In this document: in pieces, positions 1 to 9,528 of the stretch | Numbering within the stretch: the stretch's first letter is position 1 | Layout of the letters: the number at the start of each line of letters is the position of its first letter | Source of the DNA: Phycisphaerae bacterium | Lineage (GTDB): Bacteria; Planctomycetota; Phycisphaerae; Tepidisphaerales; Tepidisphaeraceae | Length of the DNA: 64,000 nt | NCBI GenBank assembly: GCA_026004655.1 | Contig: BPJO01000006.1 | Coordinates: forward strand, 124,001 to 188,000 | Direction of reading: 5' to 3' | Made by a program: the position numbers and the translations under genes | Notes under the pieces: model-generated | Database searches by the model: none | The model's input: the letters and a program-made list of their open reading frames with translations, nothing else | What the model was told of the DNA's origin: nothing

Positions 1-49
1 TGAGATTCCGGGATGATGCCACCGGAAGATCGACAACTTGATCGGGCAT
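1..49 (-). CDS. Partial CDS: first 16 codons of the gene after the motE-like gene
   Basis: An ATG at 47-49 on the minus strand opens a frame (MPDQVVDLPVASSRNL) that runs off the left edge of the window. It starts 3 bases after the motE-like stop, so it is probably the next gene of the flagellar operon. A flagellar hook-length (fliK-like) gene often sits here, but 16 residues do not allow identification. No strong ribosome site is visible; the weak candidate AGG is 11 bases upstream. Confidence 0.4.
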   Translation of the reverse strand, partial: MPDQVVDLPVASSRNL

Positions 50-52
50 GGG

Positions 53-724
53 CTAATCAGCCTTGGCATTGGCCAGCCTCATCTTCTCCAAGAGGGCTTG
101 GGCACGACTCGTTTCATCCGGCGTCTTGAACTCCTTCAAGATGCCACTCGCGATCCGAGGTTCCATTGATTGCAAATACCGGACCACAACATCGTCTTCC
201 AGGGAAAGAAATATTTCTTTGGTCTTTTTCGGGGGTAAGGATTGATACAACGCCAGGGTTTTTTGGAACCCCTCGTCCTCAGCCAACCGGGTTTGTTCTG
301 CCTCGCGTTGACGTAAGGCTTGAGTTTGCTCCTGCAGACGTTTCCGTTGCAGTTCAAAATCTGCTTGAGCCTGTGCAAGTTGTCGACGCTGATCTTCCAG
401 CTCTCGGCTACGTCGCTCGAGTATGGCCAGTTGAGCATCAAAGGCGGTCTGAATCGTGGTAATTTTTTCCGCAGGCGGACGACCGGCCGCCTGGGCCAAC
501 AGCGCATCCAAGCGCATCATCGGCGTAAGAGCAGGCAATTCTTGCGCGGGTTGCGTCGTCGGTTGGGTAGTCGGAGATTCGGTCGCCAAGACCAAATTAC
601 GGATCTCTTGAACCTTGTTACGATCCAGTTTCCCCGAATAAACCAAGTAACCGATCCCCCCGACCAAGGCAAGAAAGTTCAATGCCAACACCGCACTGAT
701 GAGACTTAGAAGCTTGTTGACCAT
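53..724 (-). CDS. motE: MotE-like flagellar protein with MgtE_N-like C-terminus
   Basis: A 223-residue protein with one N-terminal membrane helix (about residues 5-29), a Thr/Pro/Gln-rich linker, a long Gln/Arg/Glu-rich coiled coil (about 95-150) and a C-terminal helical domain (about 155-215) carrying the LPPKKTKEIFLSLEDDVV segment typical of the MgtE intracellular N-domain. Proteins of this shape, encoded next to fliJ, are MotE-type chaperones or scaffolds that stabilise flagellar motor parts such as the stator. It lies 57 bases after fliJ in the same direction and ends the visible part of the operon. The domain layout is seen directly; the function is inferred from architecture and position. 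Confidence 0.7.
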   Translation of the reverse strand: MVNKLLSLISAVLALNFLALVGGIGYLVYSGKLDRNKVQEIRNLVLATESPTTQPTTQPAQELPALTPMMRLDALLAQAAGRPPAEKITTIQTAFDAQLAILERRSRELEDQRRQLAQAQADFELQRKRLQEQTQALRQREAEQTRLAEDEGFQKTLALYQSLPPKKTKEIFLSLEDDVVVRYLQSMEPRIASGILKEFKTPDETSRAQALLEKMRLANAKAD

Positions 725-781
725 ATCGCTTTACACCAAACCGCGCAATTCAACCGTTCATCCGAATATACGAATGAATCT

Positions 782-1255
782 TCAATTTTCTGACGACTCA
801 TACCCGTTTTGAAGATTCTGATAAGCGATTTGCGTGCCAGCTTCATCGAGTTGTTCATTTTCTTTTTTGAACTGTCGTTCCATGAACTGTTCGAACTGAC
901 GATCTCGAAGTTTTTCTATGCTTTTGCGTTGTTTGGCCGCTTCGACCAGGTTCTGTTGTGCCTGTCGGACTTTGGTCTGAGCTTCGGCGATTTTCCTGGC
1001 CAATTCCAGCGCCTGTCGTTCCATCCCCAGAATGTACCTTCGGTGCTGAGTGATAAGGCTGACATCGATTAACCCGGTCAAGTGCTTTTCTCGCATCTGC
1101 TGATTAACGGTCTGGACTCCTTCGTCGAGCCTTTTGAGCTGATCCTGAAGAAGGGTCAACGTCTGAACGGCTTCGGCCAGACGTTTCTGGGCCATGTGTT
1201 CGGCATTTTTACGTTGCCGCAGCACACCATCGAGCTCGAATTCAAATCGTGCCAT
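782..1255 (-). CDS. fliJ: Flagellar export protein FliJ
   Basis: A 157-residue, almost entirely alpha-helical protein rich in Gln, Arg, Lys and Glu with heptad-like spacing throughout, the usual form of FliJ (about 145-160 residues). FliJ acts at the cytoplasmic face of the flagellar type III export gate as the stalk-like coiled coil that couples the FliI ATPase ring to FlhA and escorts export chaperones. Sequence conservation in FliJ is low, so the call rests on size, coiled-coil nature and position directly after fliI (10 bases apart) in an intact fliF-G-H-I-J order. Confidence 0.85.
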   Translation of the reverse strand: MARFEFELDGVLRQRKNAEHMAQKRLAEAVQTLTLLQDQLKRLDEGVQTVNQQMREKHLTGLIDVSLITQHRRYILGMERQALELARKIAEAQTKVRQAQQNLVEAAKQRKSIEKLRDRQFEQFMERQFKKENEQLDEAGTQIAYQNLQNGYESSEN

Positions 1256-1265
1256 GGGTCAGTCC

Positions 1266-2621
1266 TCATTTTCGGGGTTTGGCTTGTAATGTCTTTTCCA
1301 ACTGATCGATCCATTGGTTCAAAACGACCAGTTGGTCGACCGCCTGTTGCAATGTTGTCGGCTGATTTGTTTCCTGTTTGAGAAACTCCAAGATGCGGGG
1401 TCTGGCCTGCACCGCCAGGTCTTGTTCGGGATTCATCCCCGGAACATACGCTCCGATGCTCACCAGATCAGCAATTTCCTCGTAAATCGCCAACAGCGAT
1501 ATAACCCTTCTGGCGAGTTTGATCTGGGATTCCGGACAAACATCTCCCCGCACACGGGAGATCGACTGAATCACATCGATTGCTGGAAAATGCCCCTTGC
1601 CTGCCAGACGACGATTCAACCACAGATGTCCGTCCGAAATACCCTTGACCGCATCCGGGATCGGTTCATTAAAGTCATCCCCTTCGACCAGGACTGTGTA
1701 GAACCCTGTGATGGATCCGGTTTGGGTTTTCCCCGCACGTTCCATGATCTCGGGCAGGAGTGCAAAAACACTCGGGGGAAAACCCTTCGTAGCAGGCGGT
1801 TCCCGGGCGGCTAGACCGATCTGACGCTGGGCTTGAGCCAATCGTGTCAACGAATCCATCAACAGCAGAACGTTGGCGCCCCTGTCTCGAAAATATTCCG
1901 AAACCGTACAAGCGACCTTGGCAGCCCGGACTTTTAACAACGGTGTTTCATCGGACGTGCTGACGATCATGACCACTTTGCGCATTCCTTCCGGACCCAG
2001 TGAGTTTTCAATGAACTCCTGGACTTCTCTGCCACGCTCGCCGATCAACGCGACCACCGAAACGTCCGCATCCGTGTTCTTGGCGATCTGTGACATCAGC
2101 GTGGACTTGCCCACACCCGGACCCGAAAAAATCCCCATCCGCTGACCTCGTCCGCAGGTATGAAGCGCGTCGATCGCCCGAATACTGGTCGTGATCGGTT
2201 CACGGATATTGACCCGTTCCAACGGTTTTGGCGTACGGTGATCGATCCGGCAGGATATACCACGCGGGATCGAACCCAGACCGTCGATTGGTTCTCCCAA
2301 ACCATTAATCACTCTTCCCAAAAGATGATCGCTACACCAGACCCGCGGTGCAGAAGTGATATTTTCGATCCGATCCCCCCGGGACACGCCCGACACGTTG
2401 TCCAGGGACATCAAAAGCGTTTTATCTCCTTGAAATCCAATCACTTCCGCGAAAACTACTCGTGCGTCAGATCCCCCGGCTTCGATCCGACACAATGACC
2501 CTACGGGTAGCGGCAGGTCTGAAGCCTCGATGGTCAGACCGCTGACCGAACTGACCTGACCTACAACGCCATATGTCAGCGTCGATTCGATCGTTTCTAG
2601 TTGGGCTGCGAGCGTGGTCAT
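1266..2621 (-). CDS. fliI: Flagellum-specific ATPase FliI
   Basis: A 451-residue F1-beta/FliI-family ATPase that energises export of flagellar building blocks at the base of the flagellum. Visible features are the N-terminal beta-barrel (about 1-95), Walker A GPGVGKST at residues 167-174, GERGREV shortly after, and a Walker B-type segment LLLMDSLTRLAQAQRQIG near 250-270. Its length and motif order match FliI rather than the F-type ATP synthase beta subunit, and the neighbours are fliH (upstream) and fliJ (downstream). It starts 23 bases after the fliH stop. Nothing is missing from the catalytic core. Confidence 0.95.
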   Translation of the reverse strand: MTTLAAQLETIESTLTYGVVGQVSSVSGLTIEASDLPLPVGSLCRIEAGGSDARVVFAEVIGFQGDKTLLMSLDNVSGVSRGDRIENITSAPRVWCSDHLLGRVINGLGEPIDGLGSIPRGISCRIDHRTPKPLERVNIREPITTSIRAIDALHTCGRGQRMGIFSGPGVGKSTLMSQIAKNTDADVSVVALIGERGREVQEFIENSLGPEGMRKVVMIVSTSDETPLLKVRAAKVACTVSEYFRDRGANVLLLMDSLTRLAQAQRQIGLAAREPPATKGFPPSVFALLPEIMERAGKTQTGSITGFYTVLVEGDDFNEPIPDAVKGISDGHLWLNRRLAGKGHFPAIDVIQSISRVRGDVCPESQIKLARRVISLLAIYEEIADLVSIGAYVPGMNPEQDLAVQARPRILEFLKQETNQPTTLQQAVDQLVVLNQWIDQLEKTLQAKPRK

Positions 2622-2644
2622 GTTCGACTTCCCGAAAGGTCGTT

Positions 2645-3361
2645 TTACTCACCCATAACAACTTTGTCCCGGGGTTCTGGAACCAGCTCACGAGCGATCC
2701 GGTCCAGTTGTGACTGCAAATCGGCATCAATCTCACCCCCAGCAGTCAACACCCGACATCCCCCCGGCGTAATTGAAGGATCGGCAGTTATCGTGATGTG
2801 CTGTAACTGAGGCCAATGCTTTTGGAGACGTTCAGAGACCTCATTCAATAACGCCACTTGCTCGGGATGACAGACAATTCGAATATCATGGCGAGATAAA
2901 ACCATACGGACGGCCTCTCGGGCGTTGGCCTCGACCACCCGGGGATCAAGTTTTCCGAGTCGACGAGTTACTTTTTCCGCGATCGCTAGTGCCAGTGGTA
3001 GCACTTCTGCCTCACAACGGTTGATGAGCTGTTGTCTTTGATCATCCAACTCTCGCATCGTTTGATGAAGCAGAGTCACAAGCCCGGTCAACTGCTGATG
3101 GTACTGATCATATGCTTCGGATTTGCCTTGTTTGAGTCCTTCGGCTTTTCCCTGAAGCAGACCTTCCTTTTTGCCTTCGGCAAGTCCTTCGATACGAGCA
3201 CGGGCCTGGATGGCTTGGGCCTGTTCCCGGGCAGCGGCGAGGAGCTGGTCGGCGTCCTGACGGGCTTTAAGCAGGATACGGCGCGCGTGGGCTTCGATAT
3301 CCGACAGATTGAATGGTTTGGCGCCTGAAGCGGCGGACGAACCGGATTTGATCACAGGCAT
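2645..3361 (-). CDS. fliH: Flagellar assembly protein FliH
   Basis: A 238-residue protein that binds FliI as its stator-like regulator and tethers it to the C-ring and FlhA. It has an N-terminal Ala/Gln/Arg-rich helical part with a run of glycine-spaced repeats (GLAEGKKEGLLQGKAEGLKQ, about residues 58-77). This GxxxG pattern is a hallmark of FliH. A C-terminal V-type ATPase subunit E-like domain follows (about 100-225). The repeats correspond to a low-complexity DNA stretch near 3125-3190. It sits between fliG and fliI in the expected order. Confidence 0.9.
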   Translation of the reverse strand: MPVIKSGSSAASGAKPFNLSDIEAHARRILLKARQDADQLLAAAREQAQAIQARARIEGLAEGKKEGLLQGKAEGLKQGKSEAYDQYHQQLTGLVTLLHQTMRELDDQRQQLINRCEAEVLPLALAIAEKVTRRLGKLDPRVVEANAREAVRMVLSRHDIRIVCHPEQVALLNEVSERLQKHWPQLQHITITADPSITPGGCRVLTAGGEIDADLQSQLDRIARELVPEPRDKVVMGE

Positions 3362-3399
3362 AAAGACCCATCTTTCGTTAAACGGGGATTAATTCAGGG

Positions 3400-4416
3400 T
3401 TAAACCACCATTTCTGCCCCCCCACCACGTCCGGAGATGACAATTTCGCCTGCGTCTTCCAGACGACGTACGATATCGACGATCTTCTGCTGGGCGGCTT
3501 CGACGTCGCTGACACGAACCGGACCCATATACTGCATGTCTTCCTGGATAAGCTGCGCAGCACGTTCGGACATGTTCTTGAAGATTTTCTGTCGCAATTC
3601 TTCGCTGGCGGTTTTGAGGGCCAAACTGAGCGTATCGTTTTCGACTTCCTTAAGCACGCTCTGAATGCCCTTGTCGTTGACCAGCAGAATATCTTCGAAG
3701 ACGAACATGAGCCTACGGATGCTTTCGACCAGATCTGGGTCTTCGGCTTCGAGGCCTTCCATGATGCTTTTTTCTGTACTTCGGTCGGCGAGATTGAGCA
3801 TTTCGGCGACCGCGTCTACCCCCCCGGCCTTTTCGAAAGTCTGAGAAACGATGTCGGACAATCGGTGCTCCAATCCCCGTTCCACTTCCTTGATGACTTC
3901 GGGATTGGTTTGTTCCATGTTCGCAATTCGTTTGACCACTTCGATCTGTTTCTGACTCGGAAGCCCGACCAGGATTTCACTGGCTTTAGCGGGGTTTAGG
4001 TGGGCCAGGATCAGGGCGATGGTCTGGGGGTGCTCGTCCTGAATGAATGTCAGCAGGTTTTCTGATTCGGCTTTTTGCAGAAAGGCAAACGGTGTCGTCG
4101 CTACCTGTTGGGTCACCTGCTTGATCATTTTGTCGGCTTCGCCTTCTGGCATGGACTTGCGGAGAAGGGCTTTGGCATATTCCAGACCACCTTCCGACAC
4201 ATAATTGTTGGCCAGGACCAGGTTATAAAACTCCCGGAAGACACTGTTACGCAATTCCGGATTGATTTCACCCATCGAGGCAATTTCGCGCGAGACTTCT
4301 TCTAGTTGCTCACGGGAAAGCTGTTTCATCACCGAAGCTGCCACGTCCTGCTCCAGGGTGAGTAACAGAATAGCTGCTTTGCGTACTCCAGCCGATTCTT
4401 TGTTGTCCTTAGGCAT
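3400..4416 (-). CDS. fliG: Flagellar motor switch protein FliG
   Basis: A 338-residue protein of the C-ring that docks on the FliF MS-ring and contacts the stator to generate torque and switch rotation. The three armadillo-like domains are complete. The N-terminal FliF-binding part begins with KAAILLLTLEQDVAASVMKQ, the middle domain carries the EHPQTIALILAHL motif (about residue 128), and the C-terminal domain holds the charged torque helix around SLALKTASEELRQKIFKNMS. Its length equals the family norm. It starts 5 bases after the fliF stop, so the two are probably translationally coupled. Confidence 0.96.
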   Translation of the reverse strand: MPKDNKESAGVRKAAILLLTLEQDVAASVMKQLSREQLEEVSREIASMGEINPELRNSVFREFYNLVLANNYVSEGGLEYAKALLRKSMPEGEADKMIKQVTQQVATTPFAFLQKAESENLLTFIQDEHPQTIALILAHLNPAKASEILVGLPSQKQIEVVKRIANMEQTNPEVIKEVERGLEHRLSDIVSQTFEKAGGVDAVAEMLNLADRSTEKSIMEGLEAEDPDLVESIRRLMFVFEDILLVNDKGIQSVLKEVENDTLSLALKTASEELRQKIFKNMSERAAQLIQEDMQYMGPVRVSDVEAAQQKIVDIVRRLEDAGEIVISGRGGGAEMVV

Positions 4417-4421
4417 AGTCT

Positions 4422-6086
4422 TTAATCACGATTCAACCAACGTTTGACCAAGTTGGCTGCCACTTCGGGGTTTTCCTTGACCATGGTGCCGACCTGCTCG
4501 ATGACTTGCTGGGCTTCCAGCTCTTGATCCGATAATTCGTGTCCTGAAAGCAACATGCCGCCTTCCCCGACTTCCCCTGCCAGGTCGGTCACGGCGGTAA
4601 TCGGACCCGGTTCGGAATTGACGGTCTCGGAAGCGCCTTTCCCTGCCCCGACCGATTGGACCATCGGTTGGGGTACGCTCTTACGGACCATCATGCTTAC
4701 CATGAATAGACTGATTACCGCCAGAACCCCGATAGCGATTTCCTTGGCCCCAAACCCGATCCCTGATGGTAGGGAGGCCAGTCCTGCGGCCTGAATGGCG
4801 TCCTCACGAAGAGACTCGGCCACGTCGATGTACCGGGCGACACTGATAGCCGAATCGTCTTTGATATTCGTTGCCATTTTCACCGCGTCCCGGATCGAAG
4901 GCATTTCCATCTTCACCAACGACTCGAGTTCGGCTTCGGTCGGTTCAGTGGTGGCGTTGGGATTGGTTCGCTTCCAGATGCTTATGAAATAAGAATCCGG
5001 GACGCGAACGGCAGCAGCGACGGGAACGGCATCCCCGGCCGGCGCGGTGATCTGTGTGTTGGTTACACTGGTATCCACAAATTGCCTGATTTCCGTCGAT
5101 TCCTCGTTTCGAGAACTGCCCGGGGAAGGCGCATCTACATTCATCACACTGATGTTGGCCATGGCCCCCCCTTCCGCACCCTCCGAGGCGTTGGTACTTG
5201 AGCTACTGGTTGTCGTCTGTGACAGCAACGCCTCAACTTTCCCTTTTGGGTCCACTTTTTTCTCGTTGATCAGCTGGGTCTTGGTATTCAAATCGACCGA
5301 AACGGTCGCGTACGCATTGGGAATGTAAGCCAGAACACTGAGAATCTTTTGAGCGTACTGTTGTTCGGCATCGGCTTTGGCCTTGAGAATCGGATTGTCT
5401 CCGTCCCAGGGGTGGCTAGCACTAGCGAGCTTGATGACCTGCCCGTTGATCATCACCTTGACATTTTCCGCGGTCAGCCCGGCTTGAGCACCGGCGACCA
5501 GATTGACGGCGGCATCGGCCAATCGTTTGTTCGGGGATTCACCATTTTTCAGACTGATTGCCACAGAAGCGGTTGGCGTGATGGAACGAGTCGGGTTTCT
5601 CCGGCTTGTCCCGTCGATCATGACTGTTGCACTTTTCACGCCCGGCCACATTGAAATAATCGTGGCGAGCTTCCGTTCTCTGGCATGATTATAAATCTGT
5701 TCGCTTTGCGTCGTGGTCCGGAACGGGTTTTCATTGCCCATGACGATGGTTTCAAACGCATCTTTCATGTCCCGCGGCAGTAACTGGGCGTATCCCAAGT
5801 CGGCAATGATTTCAAATCGTTTGTCTGCGGGAACCATGATCCGATCCCCGGTGACCTCATACCGAACCCCACGCGAAGCCAAGGATGACTTGATGGTCGA
5901 AATCTCCTCTGCACTAAGCGATTGGTCCAGCAATGCCACCATTTCAGACGACCCGGCATACCGGGACCAGTAGAACATCGTCATCACCATGATGACGACC
6001 AGCGAAATGGTCAGCATCTTCTGAGAAGCTGACAAACCAGATAATTGTTGCTGGATACGAAGTAGTTGCTGGCGGATCGCGTCCAT
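4422..6086 (-). CDS. fliF: Flagellar MS-ring protein FliF
   Basis: FliF forms the inner-membrane MS-ring, the platform for the C-ring and export gate. The product has about 554 residues, with a transmembrane helix near the N-terminus (ISLVVIMVMTMFYW), two YscJ/FliF ring-building domains in the first half, a low-complexity periplasmic loop (Ser/Thr/Gly-rich around 300-340), a second transmembrane helix (IAIGVLAVISLFMVSMMV) and a C-terminal cytoplasmic tail that binds FliG. I place the start at 6086 because GGAGGG lies 7 bases before that ATG; an in-frame ATG at 6101 would put this ribosome site inside the gene. It is the first gene of the visible flagellar operon. Confidence 0.95.
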   Translation of the reverse strand: MDAIRQQLLRIQQQLSGLSASQKMLTISLVVIMVMTMFYWSRYAGSSEMVALLDQSLSAEEISTIKSSLASRGVRYEVTGDRIMVPADKRFEIIADLGYAQLLPRDMKDAFETIVMGNENPFRTTTQSEQIYNHARERKLATIISMWPGVKSATVMIDGTSRRNPTRSITPTASVAISLKNGESPNKRLADAAVNLVAGAQAGLTAENVKVMINGQVIKLASASHPWDGDNPILKAKADAEQQYAQKILSVLAYIPNAYATVSVDLNTKTQLINEKKVDPKGKVEALLSQTTTSSSSTNASEGAEGGAMANISVMNVDAPSPGSSRNEESTEIRQFVDTSVTNTQITAPAGDAVPVAAAVRVPDSYFISIWKRTNPNATTEPTEAELESLVKMEMPSIRDAVKMATNIKDDSAISVARYIDVAESLREDAIQAAGLASLPSGIGFGAKEIAIGVLAVISLFMVSMMVRKSVPQPMVQSVGAGKGASETVNSEPGPITAVTDLAGEVGEGGMLLSGHELSDQELEAQQVIEQVGTMVKENPEVAANLVKRWLNRD

Positions 6087-6145
6087 CGCACTGCCCTCCA
6101 ATGGCGTTTGCGATTTACGAAACTGAGAAACAAAGCCGAATTGTC

Positions 6146-6169
6146 TGGTCGTTCATCCGTGAACGACCA
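6146..6169. terminator. Perfect 10-bp hairpin between the opp operon and fliF
   Basis: TGGTCGTTCA at 6146-6155 pairs exactly with TGAACGACCA at 6160-6169 around a 4-base loop. On the minus strand it follows the oppF stop by about 55 bases and precedes fliF by 60. There is no T-run after it, so it is either an atypical terminator of the opp transcript or a regulatory hairpin or operator in the fliF leader. Confidence 0.5.
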
Positions 6170-6223
6170 TACTTAGATTAAATTGCCGAAAGAAAATCGC
6201 AATCCAAATTTTTGGTATTTTTG

Positions 6224-7270
6224 TCAGGATGCAAACCAGCAGGCCGACCGATGGTCAGGATTCTGGGGGTCTGGTTCGAGCTTGGGAACCTCCTGAACGC
6301 ATTTTTGAAGCACCCGTAACCGGATCCCGCCGGTGGTGATCTCTGTCGTGTCCGAATCAGAGGCTTCTCGGGCCAGTTGACGGGTCAGGGGGCATCGGGG
6401 GTGGAAATGACAACCGGTTGGAGGATTGCTCGGGCTGGGTACCTCACCGCTAAGCACAATACGCCTGCGTTTAGGACGGGGGTCGGGTTCGGGAACAGCG
6501 CTCAAAAGAGACAACGTATAGGGGTGTTTGGGATGACGGTACAGGTCTTTGGCAGGGGCGTGTTCAACGATCCGACCTAGGTACATCACCGCCACCTCGT
6601 CGGAAAAATGCTCAACAACTGCAAGATTATGTGCAATAAAGAGATACGCTATTTTCAGTTCGTCCTGAAGGTCGGCCAACAGGTTTAGCACCTGAGACTG
6701 AATCGAGACATCCAGCGCACTGACTGGTTCGTCGCAGACGATAAACTCAGGAGATAACGATAATGCTCGGGCGATCCCAATCCTTTGCCGTTGTCCGCCT
6801 GAGAACTCATGAGGATAACGCAACGCGTCCTGTGGGTGAAGTCCCACTTTTTGAAGCAACGATGCCACCAATTCATCCTTTTCACGCCCCTTGGCGATCC
6901 TGTGGACCACAATCGGTTCGCCGATAATATTGCCCACGGTCATACGAGGGTTCAGACTGCTGACAGGGTCCTGAAAAATGATCTGCATGTGGCGTCTGAT
7001 TCGACGAAGCTCCTGTCCTTGGTACGAGAAAAAATCTTTTCCCTTGTAGATTACCTGACCCCGGGTGTGGGGGATCAGACGCAAAATCGAACGTCCCACG
7101 GTTGTTTTTCCGCAACCACTTTCACCGACCAATCCCAAGGTACGACCTGACCGGATCTTGAAACTTACCCCGTCCACGGCTTTGACTTCTCCGATCACCC
7201 GCGAAAAAAGCCCTTTTCGGATCGGAAAATACGTGCACAGGTCACGAACCTCTAGCAAAGGGGGAGTCAT
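6224..7270 (-). CDS. oppF: Oligopeptide/dipeptide ABC transporter ATPase (OppF/DppF type)
   Basis: A 348-residue ATP-binding subunit that, paired with OppD, powers peptide import at the inner membrane. Walker [10 protein letters not shown], the Q-loop [11 protein letters not shown], the ABC signature SGGQRQR and Walker [13 protein letters not shown] are all present. The C-terminal oligopeptide-transporter extension contains the GCHFHPRCP motif, whose cysteines are typical of OppD/OppF and in some members bind an Fe-S cluster. It overlaps oppD by 4 bases (ATGA), so translation is coupled. It is the last gene of the opp operon. Confidence 0.93.
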   Translation of the reverse strand: MTPPLLEVRDLCTYFPIRKGLFSRVIGEVKAVDGVSFKIRSGRTLGLVGESGCGKTTVGRSILRLIPHTRGQVIYKGKDFFSYQGQELRRIRRHMQIIFQDPVSSLNPRMTVGNIIGEPIVVHRIAKGREKDELVASLLQKVGLHPQDALRYPHEFSGGQRQRIGIARALSLSPEFIVCDEPVSALDVSIQSQVLNLLADLQDELKIAYLFIAHNLAVVEHFSDEVAVMYLGRIVEHAPAKDLYRHPKHPYTLSLLSAVPEPDPRPKRRRIVLSGEVPSPSNPPTGCHFHPRCPLTRQLAREASDSDTTEITTGGIRLRVLQKCVQEVPKLEPDPQNPDHRSACWFAS

Positions 7271-8322
7271 TCAATGACCTCCGATCCGCTTGGAATCATG
7301 ACCGAACGACGTACATCAAGGATCGGCAAAGAAACCGCCGCTTGCTCGAATCCGGGCGCATGATGGCAACGGACCCAATGATTTTTCGTAATTTCTTTCA
7401 GATCCGGTTCGACCTGTTGACAGATAGGGTCAGCATTCATTCGTGCACAACGAGGATGAAACTTGCACCCCGACGGAAACCGTGACGGGCTTGGAACTAT
7501 TCCCGGAATTGTTTCCAACCGTTCGACATCCGTATTAAGTCGAGGAATGCTTCGGAGCAATCCTTGGGTGTAGGGGTGTGAGGGTGTGTCGAACAGTTCA
7601 TCGACCGATGCCACTTCGCAGATACGACTTGCGTACATGACTGCCACCACGTCCGCATTCTCAGCCACCACGCCCAAGTCGTGGGTGATCAACAAAATCG
7701 CCATTCCGGTATCCTGCTGTAACTTCCGCAGAAGGTCGAGGATCTGGGCTTGAATAGTCACATCCAACGCCGTCGTTGGTTCGTCGGCGATGAGTAACCG
7801 AGGACGACACGACAGTGCCATCGCGATCATAATCCGTTGACGCATACCCCCCGACATCTGATGCGGGTATTCTCCAAGACGCCGGGATGGATCATTGATT
7901 CCTACGTCCGACAAAGCCTGTTCAGCGATCCGAAGTGCTTCTTTTCGACCGACCTGCTGATGAAGTGTAATGGCTTCAAGGATCTGATCTCCGATCGTAT
8001 AGACCGGATTCAGCGAAGTCATCGGTTCCTGAAAAATCATGGCGATTTCTTTGCCACGCACTTTCCTCATCTGACTTTCGGTCAATGTAAGCAGATCACG
8101 CCCTTCCAGGAGAATCCGTCCACCGAGATATCGTGCAGGGGGCGTAGACAGGAGTCGCAGGACGGACATCGCGGTAACCGATTTACCACAACCTGATTCT
8201 CCGACCAAAGCGACCGTCTGACCTGGAAAAATGGCCAGAGACGATTCATTCACAGCCGTCACCTGACCGCGTGACGTCTCAAAACCGACTGACAGACGAT
8301 CGATTTCCAACAAAGGTCGCAT
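7267..8322 (-). CDS. oppD: Oligopeptide/dipeptide ABC transporter ATPase (OppD/DppD type)
   Basis: A 351-residue ATPase partner of OppF. It has Walker [21 protein letters not shown], the signature SGGMRQR, Walker [13 protein letters not shown] and the C-terminal KFHPRCARM cysteine motif of the OppD/DppD family. Its ATG follows directly on the stop of the upstream permease gene (TGA then ATG) and its 3' end overlaps oppF by 4 bases, which argues for one transcript and stoichiometric synthesis. Only one D-F pair serves the two permease sets upstream. Confidence 0.93.
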   Translation of the reverse strand: MRPLLEIDRLSVGFETSRGQVTAVNESSLAIFPGQTVALVGESGCGKSVTAMSVLRLLSTPPARYLGGRILLEGRDLLTLTESQMRKVRGKEIAMIFQEPMTSLNPVYTIGDQILEAITLHQQVGRKEALRIAEQALSDVGINDPSRRLGEYPHQMSGGMRQRIMIAMALSCRPRLLIADEPTTALDVTIQAQILDLLRKLQQDTGMAILLITHDLGVVAENADVVAVMYASRICEVASVDELFDTPSHPYTQGLLRSIPRLNTDVERLETIPGIVPSPSRFPSGCKFHPRCARMNADPICQQVEPDLKEITKNHWVRCHHAPGFEQAAVSLPILDVRRSVMIPSGSEVIE

Positions 8323-9528
8323 TCATGCCTCACGTTTGAGTAAACGGGGGTCCAACGCGTCACGAAGGGCTTCGCCGATCATGTTATAGGCAAATACCGT
8401 CAGAAAAATCGCCCCGCCCGGGAAAACCGCCATCCACCAGTAAAAATCCGTTCCCACCCCTCTTGCCTGATCCAGCATCTGTCCCCAGCTTGCCTGGTCG
8501 ATCAAACCCAACCCCAGAAAGCTCAACGTCGATTCGGCCAGGATCGCCGAAGCCACCCCGAAACTCGCACTGATCAGCACCGGCGTAATCCCGTTGGGCA
8601 ACATGTGACGAAACAGGATCGAACGAAGCGGCAATCCCAGCGCCACAGCTGCCTGTACGAAATCCATCTTCCTCAAACGCAAATACTCAGCACGCATAAA
8701 CCGCGCATTGCCCGTCCACCCGGTCAACCCAATAATCACCATCATCATATACAGATCACGACCATACAAAGCCACTAGCGTGATCAACAGAAAAAGTGTC
8801 GGGATGGCTTCGAATATTTCGATCAGACGCATCCCGATAATATCGACTACCCCTGAAAAATAACCCATCAACGCCCCCACCACGACCCCGATCACAAACG
8901 CGATACCCGTCGAAACAAATCCGATGGATACCGCGATCCGCGACGCGTGCATCATCCGACTCAGGACGTCTTCCCCATTAGGCGTCGTACCCAGCCAGTG
9001 ACGACGACCGGGGGGCAGATTTTGTGTCGGTTCCCTCAAATCCGAAAAACGATCCGTCGGCGAATAGGGTACAAGCGTTCTGAGCACATACTGCACCTGT
9101 CCGTTTTCCTCCGCCACACGGTATTTCGGCAACCATACTACCGTGGGCGGAGAAATCGTCAGATAACTGATTCCGACAATCCCACTACCCACCATAACAA
9201 ATATCCACCAACGGACACGCGCACAGACCCACCGGAGCAAAATCAAAAACAACCCGAGAAAAAACAGGAGAACCAGCGAAACATCCACAAACGTCAGGTG
9301 TTCCAACATCGGACTCGACCAACGTCCTTCCTGCTTCAGGACGATCGGGTGACTGCTAGCCAAAAACGGGGCGAAAATGCCCGATAAAGCAACTAAACCG
9401 ATCCAGAAAAGTCCTAACCTTGCTCCCCACCGGCTCAACGTTTCTCGAACCGCGATTCGTACCAGCGACCGTGAAACAAACGCTTCAGAGGGTCCGGGAG
9501 ATGTAGGTGCGGCTTTTTCAACGCTCAT
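8323..9528 (-). CDS. oppC: Oligopeptide ABC transporter permease, OppC type (second set)
   Basis: A 401-residue inner-membrane permease of the OppC/DppC family. The core has the GTTPNGEDVLSR segment (the family's LGTD-like motif) and the EAA-loop QAAVALGLPLRSILFRHMLP that docks onto the ATPases. It is about 100 residues longer than usual. The extra length lies between the first membrane helix and the GTTP motif and holds two or three more predicted helices (VDVSLVLLFFLGLFLILLR and WWIFVMVGSGIVGISYL). Its start overlaps the end of the upstream oppB by 11 bases. The extension is unusual and may come with a specific binding-protein docking mode. Confidence 0.88.
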   Translation of the reverse strand: MSVEKAAPTSPGPSEAFVSRSLVRIAVRETLSRWGARLGLFWIGLVALSGIFAPFLASSHPIVLKQEGRWSSPMLEHLTFVDVSLVLLFFLGLFLILLRWVCARVRWWIFVMVGSGIVGISYLTISPPTVVWLPKYRVAEENGQVQYVLRTLVPYSPTDRFSDLREPTQNLPPGRRHWLGTTPNGEDVLSRMMHASRIAVSIGFVSTGIAFVIGVVVGALMGYFSGVVDIIGMRLIEIFEAIPTLFLLITLVALYGRDLYMMMVIIGLTGWTGNARFMRAEYLRLRKMDFVQAAVALGLPLRSILFRHMLPNGITPVLISASFGVASAILAESTLSFLGLGLIDQASWGQMLDQARGVGTDFYWWMAVFPGGAIFLTVFAYNMIGEALRDALDPRLLKREA

